Assembly: GCA_030425205.1 (NCBI GenBank) | Contig: JAUIAP010000043.1 | Location: 1 to 52,448, forward strand | Origin: Anaerolineae bacterium | GTDB taxonomy: Bacteria; Chloroflexota; Anaerolineae; Promineifilales; Promineifilaceae | Direction of reading: 5' to 3' | Length of the DNA stretch: 52,448 bases | Shown here: positions 10,101 through 19,000 of the stretch, one piece after another | Numbering within the stretch: position 1 is the stretch's first letter | Layout: every line of letters starts with the position of its first letter | The notes under the pieces: generated by a model | Database searches by the model: none | What the model saw: the letters and a program-made list of their open reading frames with translations, nothing else | What the model was told of the DNA's origin: nothing | Translations under genes and position numbers: made by a program

Positions 10101-10205
10101 CGATACGACAGCCATCGCCAGCCCCACCGCGATGATAAACCCAACGATCACGATCAGCGTCGTTCTGACTTGCAAGGAGAGGTTTGACAATTTGATGCGA
10201 CTCAT
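7149..10205 (-). CDS. Hybrid sensor histidine kinase (sensor-HAMP-HisKA-HATPase-REC-REC-Hpt)
   Basis: 1018 residues. Two membrane helices (about 13-35 and 285-310) bracket an extracytoplasmic sensor of about 250 residues with a CHASE4/Cache-like look. HAMP follows, then a coiled coil, then HisKA with His403 in MSHEIRTPMNAVIG. The ATPase domain has DNAIKF, DSGIGI and GGSGLGLAIS. The first receiver is degenerate: it keeps an Asp in VIIDGA and a Lys in LTKPT but lacks the acidic pair. The second is complete (AEDNAINQEL, Asp825 in LMDVQMPVMDG, ISKPF). The C-terminal Hpt domain has His960 in LAHTLKSNAL. The architecture is BarA/EvgS-like. The start overlaps the stop of the solute-binding protein (ATGA). 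The likely ligand is whatever that lipoprotein delivers. Confidence 0.94.
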   Translation of the reverse strand: MSRIKLSNLSLQVRTTLIVIVGFIIAVGLAMAVVSNAIQAFENRVSATQLTDENHLAIVHFDQQIHDLQNVLTDFVTNELVSTAIGIDNASWLSNVVATYEVQYQIDLARISTADDLLLFDNIDAFPPELQLLYQSALDGSSTWSLVFINDAWHLIAVAPVSDPVGIIGVAALGRVLDNERMVTLNMDRAAPLLHLHGPDGQIIATSETADSTHQAHIESGTEAVDLNLWRAALDGEISQTTELENGILHRVLYAPFYNDDRVIAVYSIEVSTHEIHNLQRQLLRETVVVLIGLGLVGATVLFAMTRRFITNPLLALGNAAMEIGAGNLDAPLPPAGQDEIGRLTAHFGRMVDQLRNLLNTLEQRITERTHALAAANDELTAAKEAAEAANLAKSEFLANMSHEIRTPMNAVIGMTRLLIDSDLTPQQQHITQTIQQSGNALLNIINDILDFSKIEAGQIVFEQHPFDLHTCIASAFDLVGNKASEKELDLAYEIAEQTPRMLIGDVTRLRQVLVNLLDNAIKFTERGEIVLSVSAEKITACKGRIAFAVQDSGIGIPHDRLDTLFDSFTQVDASTTRKYGGSGLGLAISKRLVEMMDGSFAVESIIGEGSVFRFDVVCAIADKPTGDLPPQFYAPLYKKRLLLIYKNSRSGDILQTRLQDWGIRVQRAGDGNVALSMVGGHAQYDAVIIDGATKPTNTIQQIKQRLSTIPTVVLRWIEDQHTDLPNVTSLTKPTRSTDLRHTLLDIFDDKIAQKLIAAAPIQHIDNEMASKHPLRILLAEDNAINQELAMMTLQRLGYHADLVSNGEKAVQAISQRPYDVILMDVQMPVMDGLEATRTIRQTFPSMRQPHIIALTANAMQGDRQICLSMGMNDYISKPFDVAKLMQALQAVRPKTPPANVLPIFDPAAMDRLRDTLGDHADVMLPQLFGRFAAETPELIAQMHVAYQEHDWRKLHRLAHTLKSNALNFGARALAEVARDIEQHATAEDMDTLPTLLQSAEQLYAITDEHLTAHLPTA

Positions 10206-11635
10206 TCTTGCACCACAGGTTGTGTTGTACCACTACGCACGAAGCCTTTGTCTTGCCACTTCTCGAAAATCGCCTCGATCTCAATTTCCGCATGCGCCAC
10301 AGCTTCTTCTGCGGTCATTTCATCGAGTGCCACCGCCTTGACCATATCGGTGATGATGTTCTCAAAAAAGATTTCGGCTACAGCGGGGTGCGCCACGCCC
10401 GGAAAACCCAGATGCGTTGTCCACTGTTCGGCCGATTGCAACACGGCTAATTTGTCGGCTGGACGTGACCCAAAAGGATCGCGATTAAGCCAGCCGTCTT
10501 CGGCGAATAGGTCAGGCGCAGTTGCCGCAAATGCGGGGAAGTTATACAGCTCGCTGTTGAAGACCGCTTGGTTGTAGTTATGGGTGAGGTGCAACAAGAA
10601 CGCCTTGGCCGCTTCAAGTTCTGCACCTTGCACATAGTTGGGGATGACATAGAGTGACCAGACATGTGCAGAGGCATATTGATGGCCGTTGGGGCCTTGC
10701 AGCGCAGCCACAAAGCCGATGTTGTCGGCCGCTTCAGGATCGACCTTTTGCAAGCTGCGATAGGCAGAAACAGAGTTGAGAATGTAGGAGAGTTCGCCCG
10801 AAATCAACCCCTGATTGTTGGAGGCGGGATCCCAGTCAAAGACCGATTCATGCGCCGTTTCGCGGTAGAGTTGCGCCATATACTCGACGGCGGCGATCAC
10901 TTCGGGGGAGTTGATGACAACGTGCTCGTTTTCATCTTGGATCGCACCGCCAAATGACCAAATGATGTCGCGCTGGGCCATTTCGGAATCCATTTCGGCC
11001 GAAAAACCGATCCCCACCGCGACGCCTGTTTGCTCACGGATAATATGGCCACCCTCCAATAACGCCTCCCATGTCGCCGGGCCGTCTGGATACCCGACTT
11101 CTGTCCACAACGTAATGTTGTAATCGCCGGGATCTGGCGTCCATCCACTACAAAACGCATAATATTTACCCGTCGTCGGCAAATAGGAGTTGGCGTGACA
11201 CGTCTGGGCTTGCTTTCCGAACATCTCTTGGGCGGCTAAGTTGACATCGGTCAAGTCGTGGACATCTTCCACAAAGGTAGCTGCGCCGATCACCAACTCA
11301 ACGAGCGATGGCCCTTCCCCAGCCTCAATTGCCGCTGTTAGTGCGTCTGGTAACCTACCCAAGCCGATATGCTCGACCGACACATCGACATTGACAGAAT
11401 CACCCCACACTTGGGCAAAGGGATCGAACCAACGGTCATATTGCGGCACGAAGTGGTTCCATTGCAAGATATGTATTTTGGTGTCGTCGGGATATTGTGT
11501 GGTCGTGGCGAAGTCGAGTTGTGAGCGTGTTGTCTCGCTGTCCGCAGCAATGTCTGGCTCGTGGTTATCAACCTGACAGGCGAACAAACTCATGACAAGA
11601 ACGATACATGCACCCCAGATGAGCTCTTTTCTCAT
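10202..11635 (-). CDS. Extracellular solute-binding lipoprotein (ABC family 1 type), probably sensory
   Basis: 477 residues. The signal peptide ends in a lipobox (SLFAC) with Cys20, so the mature protein is a surface lipoprotein. The body shows the family 1 sugar-binding-protein pattern: an ILQWNHFVPQYDRWFDP opening, a GWTPDPGDYNITLW hinge region, IIWSFGGAIQDE, and a WSLYVIPNY segment. A GAGGAG ribosome binding site precedes the ATG. No permease or ATPase gene is nearby; instead its stop overlaps the start of a membrane-bound hybrid histidine kinase. This context suggests a ligand-presenting partner of the kinase, as LuxP serves LuxQ, rather than a transport component. The ligand is unknown, possibly a sugar or polyol by family. 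Confidence 0.88.
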   Translation of the reverse strand: MRKELIWGACIVLVMSLFACQVDNHEPDIAADSETTRSQLDFATTTQYPDDTKIHILQWNHFVPQYDRWFDPFAQVWGDSVNVDVSVEHIGLGRLPDALTAAIEAGEGPSLVELVIGAATFVEDVHDLTDVNLAAQEMFGKQAQTCHANSYLPTTGKYYAFCSGWTPDPGDYNITLWTEVGYPDGPATWEALLEGGHIIREQTGVAVGIGFSAEMDSEMAQRDIIWSFGGAIQDENEHVVINSPEVIAAVEYMAQLYRETAHESVFDWDPASNNQGLISGELSYILNSVSAYRSLQKVDPEAADNIGFVAALQGPNGHQYASAHVWSLYVIPNYVQGAELEAAKAFLLHLTHNYNQAVFNSELYNFPAFAATAPDLFAEDGWLNRDPFGSRPADKLAVLQSAEQWTTHLGFPGVAHPAVAEIFFENIITDMVKAVALDEMTAEEAVAHAEIEIEAIFEKWQDKGFVRSGTTQPVVQE

Positions 11636-12142
11636 CGATTACGCTCCTCAACAAATCACATTGTCTAAAGTGGCTTCGTACATTATATGGGATACGTAAG
11701 CATTAAATTGCGTGGTCGCATAGTACGTTGGTCTTATTTGATCGCTTTTTGGAAGGGCGTGGAGGACTTTTGTAAGTTGGTGAGCAAGTGATCTGTTTCA
11801 AAATGCGGCCCGGCACAATAGTATCTTTTTGTGCGGGGTTGGTCGCGACTGTGTCACCGTATAGTTTTTGTGATTAACAGGAGTGGGATGGTAGCTATAT
11901 CAGTTTGGGTGAGATGGTGGAATAGGTGCTATTTTTAGCTCGTCTGCAATTATATAATTAAACTAATAACATTAACTTGTTTAAACTAATCCTACCATTA
12001 TCCCTTACGATAATCACGCTTAGCGTAAGGGATATTATTATTGCAGAACATGACGATTTCGGCCGAAATCTCGATCACTCCAGCAAGGCCAGCGAGCGTG
12101 ACAATCAACTGGTTGAGTAGGTTTCGGCCGAAAATCAATGCT
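11636..12142. other. Non-coding region upstream of the sensory operon
   Basis: 507 bp without a convincing gene. It holds the promoter side of the minus-strand sensory operon, a very AT-rich stretch at about 11945-11995, one clear inverted repeat (12000-12033) and two TCGGCCGA octamers (12059, 12124). The sequence decays leftward from the methionine-synthase remnant and may be degraded coding DNA. Confidence 0.6.
12000..12033. terminator. Inverted repeat, probable terminator hairpin
   Basis: ATCCCTTACG (12000-12009) pairs perfectly with CGTAAGGGAT (12024-12033) around a 14-base loop, and ATTATTATT follows on the plus strand. It lies downstream of the minus-strand remnant gene. The loop contains ACGCTTAG, which also appears at 12809 and 43033, so an operator role is also possible. 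Confidence 0.45.
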
Positions 12143-12442
12143 CTAGCCTAGCTTGTCGCTGGCGAGTCGTGTTCCCTCAACCCGCGCTGCAATTTTTGCA
12201 AATGCGGTATCGCGGCTAGTGGCGATGTCGTCGCTAAATGGTGAAAAACCACAATCATCTGTTGTGCCAAGCTGATTAGCTGGGATGTATTCGGCAGCCA
12301 TTAGGACACGGTCACGCACCATTTCGGCCGATTCCACTTCCTCATTGATGACATCGATCACGCCAACGTACACACGTTGATCGGGCCTCAAATTTTCAGC
12401 GATAGATTTGAGCGCGGCTTCGGGATTTCGGCCGATTTTGTT
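12143..12442 (-). pseudogene. C-terminal remnant of a cobalamin-independent methionine synthase (MetE/UROD-like)
   Basis: The open frame reads LKSIAENLRPDQRVYVGVID, then an acidic NEEVES segment, DRVLMAAEYIP and DCGFSPFSDD, ending RVEGTRLASDKLG. This matches the end of archaeal-type MetE and epoxyalkane:CoM-transferase-like proteins, including the zinc-ligand Cys in the DCGF motif. Everything before it, more than 200 residues in intact proteins, is missing. The frame meets an in-frame TGA at about 12443, and the sequence to its right belongs to an ACT-domain frame. The break lies within about 10 bp of a TCGGCCGA octamer (12428-12435). No start codon with a ribosome binding site is evident. 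I judge it a deletion remnant. Confidence 0.7.
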
Positions 12443-12675
12443 TCAGCAATATCTATGTCGAGAACTGTTGGAACAATTGAACTTATCTGACTTAATTGAT
12501 CGACTTGAATTGGCCGATCACTCTCCAAGACCATCTTGATTTGATCTGTTGCGGCGTCAGGCGTCTTTTCAATCCGTTGATCAATCGTATTGAATCCAGC
12601 TCTGCGCACTGCCGCTCTTAAGCGAATCAAATTGCCTGTGCTAGATTTGACAGTAAAAGTCACGTCGGTCAACAT
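12388..12675 (-). CDS. ACT-domain-like small protein, probably part of a deleted locus
   Basis: 95 residues. The first 75 have the beta-alpha-beta pattern of an ACT regulatory domain, with a TFTVKSSTGNLIRLRAAVRR opening, an FNTIDQRIE strand and a closing IVPTVLDIDI. ACT domains bind amino acids and regulate amino-acid enzymes. The last 20 residues are read out of frame through the start of the methionine-synthase remnant, so the natural C-terminus is probably lost. No ribosome binding site is visible before the ATG at 12675. It could be a truncated regulatory protein linked to methionine metabolism or non-functional debris. Confidence 0.45.
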   Translation of the reverse strand: MLTDVTFTVKSSTGNLIRLRAAVRRAGFNTIDQRIEKTPDAATDQIKMVLESDRPIQVDQLSQISSIVPTVLDIDIAETKSAEIPKPRSNLSLKI

Positions 12676-13071
12676 AGTAATTTTGCGAGACGGGGAGCAG
12701 CTTCGCGCCGCAAATCATCTTATAAAATATAGCTGTTCACCATTTGATCGTAACATTTATTATTAAAAATAGCGTGCTGAAATAGAGTCTTGTCTGTATC
12801 GCAGATGACAATTTACGCTTAGAATCGCGAATATTTCGTGAATACGAAAGCAGAATTGTAAGAAAGACCGTCAAAATTTTGCTGTCAGCGTCTCGCCCAC
12901 AAGTCAAAACGTTGACGATCAGAGAAGAACTGCCTCATGCTATAACGAGACTTTGCCAAAATCCTATGGCTAAAGCCGAAGGCTGATATAAGGTTGATCA
13001 CTGTAACCGAAGCTCTTGATCACCTTACATCAGCCAATGTCTCAGCCATTTCCGAGCTTTAGGGACTAATG
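12676..13071. other. Non-coding region with a large 3' hairpin
   Basis: 396 bp with no credible gene on either strand. The left half is AT-rich with no obvious promoter. The right end carries the 12981-13035 hairpin beyond the stop of the giant minus-strand gene. No TCGGCCGA octamer is present. Confidence 0.6.
12981..13035 (-). terminator. Large hairpin 3' of the giant surface-protein gene
   Basis: The arms 12981-13000 and 13017-13035 pair over 18-19 bp with one G-T type change and one bulged base, around a 16-base loop. It begins 37 bp after the stop codon of the minus-strand giant gene. There is no uridine run, so it may act as an mRNA-stabilising 3' structure or a pause site rather than a classical terminator. 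Confidence 0.6.
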
Positions 13072-16000
13072 TCAACTCGCGCGCGGTTTGCGCCGACGTG
13101 AGCCGAGCAGGTATAGGGTCACGCCAAGCAGCAGCGGCAACAACATCGCCGCCCAAAGGACGGGGTATGCCGTCACGACGGATTTGAGACCTAAACTCGT
13201 CGGCACAGTCGTCACCGATTGCCCGTTGATGATCGCCCACACGTTTTCGGCCGGCATGTCGTTAAACATGTGCAGGTCGCCACGCTTGATTTGCGCCTCC
13301 ATCCAGAGTCGCATTTCGGCCGATGCCTGCCCATACACGTCGTCCCACAACACGCCAAACTCCGTCACAAACTGGCTGGGAACGATCTGCCCATTTGCCA
13401 ATAGCATCTCGAACTCACCCTTCAGACGCATCGCTTCTGTACGCATCGCCTCGTCACGGGTCATCATGCCGAGCAACTCAGGATAGAGATTGACCGGGAA
13501 GGAGCGCACGATGTTGGCATTGACGAGCGATGATGTGGTGTTGACTGTCGCTTGTCGCGCTGCATCGCCCACTGTGCCAGCCCCATATAGACAGAGTGCG
13601 TTGGCGGGTATCAGCTCGCGTGCGCCGTTGGGCGGTTGCCATGCGACCGCGTAGTAATCACTGCCCCAGCTTGTCTGGTGTAGCCCTTCAATGTAATAGG
13701 CTTCACCCGCCGTTAGCTGGATGGGAGCTGACTGTTGTGAACTACTGTAGTCCCAGCCCAATTCGGGTGACCAAGATGTTTGGGCGATCATCGTCACATT
13801 GTCGGGTGTATTATCGCTGCTCAACCAGAGTTGCCCCTCGTTATCGCTGGCGACCCAGAAGGTGTAGCTGCCCGTCACGGGTGCGATTAGATAAGCCTGC
13901 ATCCGTGAGCCATAGCCATCGGCCGCATTGGTCGGCACTTGCAACGTGCTGAGCGTTTCGGTCGATGTTGGGTTATCGGGATAGCGGGCATCGTTGACGA
14001 GATCGGCCACCTGACCGCTCCACACCTCTGTCCAGATGTCGCGATGAACCCCTTGCGTATCGCATGTGCCGCCGTTGGGCGGGCTGGAGTCAACGGTGAT
14101 GGTGGTTTCGGCCGAATCGCTCTTGCCATCATTGTCCACCACAGTCAACGTCACGTTGTACGTCCCTGCCGCAAACACTTTTGGCGGCGGCGTGATTGCG
14201 CTACTAGTCGAACCATCGCCAAATGTCCATGCGTAGCTGACAATCGTGCCGTCCGCATCGCTTGAGGTTGAGCCATCAAACGAAACGGTGAGCGGGTCTG
14301 TGCCTTGCGTCACATCGGTCACGATCCGCGCCGTTGGACGCACGAGCGCGACACCACCAAGCGTCTGGCATAGTGCATCTCCGCTGATAATTTGCGGTGC
14401 AGCATTGCCACCGCTCGGTGTTTGCCACGCAACGGCGAAGTAATCGCTGCCCCAACTCGTCTGGTGCAATCCTTCGATGTAATACAGTTCCCCTTCAATC
14501 AGGTCAATCGACGCAGAGCGTTGCGTTGTGTTATAGAACCAGCCCTGCTCAGGCGACCAATAAGTTTGGGCGATCATCGTCGCATTGCTGGGGTTGATGT
14601 CGCTGCTCAACCAGAGTTGCCCCTCGTTGTCGCTGGCGACATAGAAGGTATAGCTGCCCGTTTCGGGTGCAACGAGATAGCCGACCATGCGCGAGCCATA
14701 CAGGTCGTCTGCATTGGTTGGCACGATGAAGGCAGTGATCGTTTCGGTTGAATCGGGGTTGTCGGGATAGTCGAAATGGGCCTGTAAGTCACGCACTTCG
14801 CCACTCCATACCTCTGTCCAAATCGAGCGATGCAGGCCATACGTGCCACAGCCCGCCTGCTGCGGTTGGGTGACGACGATGGTCGTTTCGGCCGAATCGC
14901 TGCGCCCGCCGCTGTCCGTCACCGTTAAGCGAACCACATAACTGCCCGCATCCGTATACGTCTTGTCGGGCGGATTGGCGACACTGCTCGTCGTGCCATC
15001 CCCAAATGTCCACGCATAGCTGACAATGTCGTTATCGGGATCGGCCGAACCAGCCCCACTCAAGCTGACAGTCAGCGGTGCATCCCCCGTTGTCACGCTA
15101 GCGGCAATGTGTGCTGTCGGTGCTGAGACGGTCGGTTCATAGGCGCACAGCACGTTGCTGGCGATCAGTTCGATTGCCTGCCCGTCCAACGCCCACGCAA
15201 CGGCTAGATTGTCCCCTCCGCCCTGCTCCTTAGCCAATGCCTCGATGTAATAGCGTTGACCCGCTTGCAGGGTGATGGGTGCGGACTGCTGGCTTGCTGC
15301 CCAATCCCAAACGCGAGGAGGACCCCACTCTGCCACAAACGCAATCTCAACCGCATTGGCGGGATCATCGTCGCTGCTCAAAAGCAGTGAGCCGTGGTCA
15401 TCGCTGGCGATCCAGAATGTATAGTTACCGGTCAGCGGCGGCACAATATAGCCACGCACGCGCGTGCCAAACTCAGAACCAGCGTTGCTCGGTGCCTCAA
15501 ACAGATCGGTTAGGTAAGTGGTCGAAGAGGGATTGTCGGGATAGTTTGCATGAGAGGTCAGGCTGGCAATATCGACTCCCGCAATGCCGTCCCAACGCTC
15601 GTACAGCAAGCCGTTCTGTTGTGGCGCACAGCTAACGGCGGGGAAGCTGGCGAGGTGTCCAACCACCGCGCTGTTGTCGTCGACTTGCTGGAGGAAGGCG
15701 ACGAGATTAGCGAGGTCGCCACCCGTGATGTTGATGTCGTTGTGCGCGTTGACCGCGTCGCCAAGCGTGGCGGCCGAGCCATCGTGCAGATAGGGCGCGG
15801 TGCGCCACAGACCGCGCAGCGTTGGCGTGTCGAAGCCGTCGAGCGTGCCGCCGAGTCGCTGGCCGCTGGCCACTGTAATCGTGCCGACATCATGACGCAC
15901 ATCGAATGCCGAGTCGGTAAATTCAGTGCCGCTGTGACAAATCGCGCAGCCGTGTTGAATGTAAACATCCTCTCCCGCCACGCCTGCGGTGGTCAACTCG

Positions 16001-19000
16001 CCTGATGATTGGCGATGCGGACTGTTATCGACTGAACTGAGCGACTGCATATACGCGGCCAGCGCGTCTAGGTCTGCGCTCAAGCCAGACTTGGGATCTC
16101 CCAACGGTTGAGAGATCGTGCCGCTGTTGAATTCAGCATCTGCCATCAGCCCTGTACCACCTGCAAAGGCGCGGATTTGGGCTTCAAAGTCTTGGAATTC
16201 ATCAAAGTTGCCGCTCCAGTGCAACATGCCTTGATTCCCATGCCCAAGCAGCGAGGCGGTGTTGCGCAACCCTTCGCCAACCCCTGTGAAATCCCAGACA
16301 CGGCCATCGTCGCCCGCATCATTGTGGCAGCTCGCGCAGCTCATGTAGTTGTCGAGCGCGAGGCGGTCGTCGCTTGCATCATAGAAAAGCTGTTTGCCGT
16401 TGAGCACTTCGGCCGATAACAGCTCATTCGCGACGCTATCCCACGTCGCAACCGTCGTGTACATTTGCTGCCCCGTTGCGATTAGTGGCGAAATATCGAT
16501 CACACTGACCGAACGATCCATAAAGTTGTGAACATAAAGCCGGTTACCATCGGCCGAAAGCGTGATGCCTTGCGGGGCGCGGCCGACGGGGAATCGGCCG
16601 ATTTCCTCGCCCAAATACGGATCGACCACCGCCACGCTTTGATTTGTCTCAAGCGCAACAAACAGATAATTCCCGTATGGCCCAAACGTCGCCGCACTCG
16701 CAACCCCCGCATTGTCGTGGTTGATGCGGTCTAAATACGTCTCGCTGCCGTCCACGAGGTTGATCTTTGATGTGATGGCGCGCACCGCTTGGTCGAAGAC
16801 TAGCTCTTGACCATTGCGCAATATGCCGCGCGTGATGTTGTCCTGTTTAGATGGAACCCACGCGCTCAAACCACTCGGCGCGATGATGGGGGCTTGCAGA
16901 TAGTTGGGCAAGCCGCCGCCCACAAGTGCCGTGTCGGGCAGATCGCTGTGTTCCAAAATGAGCGTGTCCTCAATCGCCAGCGTGGCTGGATCGATCGCAA
17001 GCACCTCGCCGCCGCCAGCATTGGTCTGCACATTGGCGGTCGCCTCACCGGGGAGAGGCGGTGTGATAAAGCGTGCGACGTAGAGCGTGCTGCTGTCGCC
17101 GCTGATCGAGAGATGGCGCGGATTGTCACCGACGGCGAGCGTTGCGAGTGTTGCACCGGTTGCTGGGTCGAGCTTTTGCAGTTCGCCGCGTGCTTCCAAC
17201 GTGACAAACGCGCTGCTGCCGTCTGGTGCAAAGAGCAGCCCGTGCGGTTGCGATGCGTATGGCAGCGCAATCGTGTTGAGAACGGTCAGCGTCGCGTCGT
17301 CGATTACGCTGATGGTGGCGGCCGTTTTGTTGACGACCCACAGGTTGCCGTTGGGGGCTTGCGCGAGCGTGCGCGGGCTTTCGCCGACAGCTATCTCAGC
17401 CAGCTTCGTATGGGCGTTTGCGTCGAACACGCTGACGGTGTTGTTGTCTGGATTGGCGATCCACACGCGATCGGCCGAATCTTGCACGATGCTGCTGGAG
17501 TTGACCGGCGCGACGCTGGTCAGCGGTTCGTGAATCGCCTGATAAAAGAGAACCGACTTCGTTTGACCACTGCCGTCGTTGACGGTTAGCTGCACGCTGT
17601 AGCGGCCGGGTGTGGTGTAGGTATGGCTGATGTTGGGGTCAGTGCTGTAGGGCGTTTCGGCCGATCCATCGCCAAACAACCACTTGTAACGCAGCGTGCC
17701 ATTTCCCCCGCTCGCATCTGCCTGCCACGTCACCGCTGTGCCAGTCGAGTGCGGGGTCGTTGTCGGCGTTGTGACGACGAGATCATCGGCCGCCTGTACT
17801 GTCCACGTAAAGTTTGCGCTGTCCATGGCCCCATCGCTGTCCTCAACGCTGACCGTCACATTGTACGCGCCAACTGTCGTGACCGTACCATTGATAACAC
17901 CCGTCGTTCCGTTGATGCTCAGATTGGTTGGCAAACCCGTTGCGCTAAACGTCAACGGATCGTTGTCGAGATCATCCGCCACAATTGGCAGCGTCACGCT
18001 GTCCCCCTCGATATTCGTTTGGTTGCCGGGATTGGTAATCACGGGAGCAGGTTGGCAGCCATTGCTCGTCTCGCCATGACGCAGCACGATGTTGCTAAAT
18101 ATCGACTCGCCATTGTGGGGACTCGCATCATGGTCGGCGTTTAACACCAGATAGTTAATCGAACCTGTAAAGTATTGGCCGATGGGAATCACAAAATGTT
18201 GGTCGTTCCCGCTACCGTTGTAGCTATTAAAGTCAAGATTTGAACCGGTATTGGTTTGCGTGCCATACAGTTTGAAGCGATGGGAGCTAGACAAACTCAA
18301 ATCATTGTCAAATCCAATCAGATGTTCCTCGCCCTCAATGGTGCTGCGGAAATCGAATTCGATCACGGAATCGGCCGAAATTGTCTCTGGCAGCGGAATC
18401 GCCTTCCAACCATTGTCGACAATCCGAATCGAAAGTCCGTTATTCAAAATCGTAAACTGCCCCTGATCCTGACCGCCACCGTAAGATTGAATGGTGCCGG
18501 CGTCAAACACGATAGGCAAACAGCTCATGACGCGCCAAGTGAACTGGGCGTCTGTCGATCCACCCTCGCCATCGCTCACGGTGACGGTTGGTTGATATGT
18601 CCCCAACGCGCTGACCGTGCCGACAATCACACCCGTGTTGCTGTCGATTTGCAACCCTGTCGGCAGGTCTGTCGCGGAGAACGTCAGCGGATCGCTGTTG
18701 GGGTCAAACGCATTAATCGCGAGCGAAACGGTGCTGTTCAGTTCGGTCACCTGATTGTCAATCGCCGTGATAATCGGCGGCGCATTACTCGCCATGCCAC
18801 CGCCAAATATCTGCACTTCCGCCAACTGTAGCGAATTCGTGCCGTCGAGCTGCACGCGCACGTAACGTCCCATACGGTTGATGGCAAAATCAGTTTGCCG
18901 TCCTGCGGTGCCGGGAAATGCGAAATCGCTCACACCTGCCTGTGCCTGCGTGCCATTCACGCTTTGTGATGTGAACGGCACATCTGACACAAACACGTGG

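Noticed and set aside
10202..11635. A sugar ABC transporter locus
   Set aside because: No permease or ATPase gene on either side; the neighbours are kinases overlapping the gene.
12000..12033. Replication origin or iteron region in the AT-rich spacer
   Set aside because: There is an AT-rich stretch and an inverted repeat, but no DnaA-box cluster and no dnaA, dnaN or rep gene.
16807..17589. Long open frame opposite the giant protein gene
   Set aside because: Lies fully inside a clear propeller domain of the minus-strand gene; the product is Arg/Cys-rich and unlike any protein.
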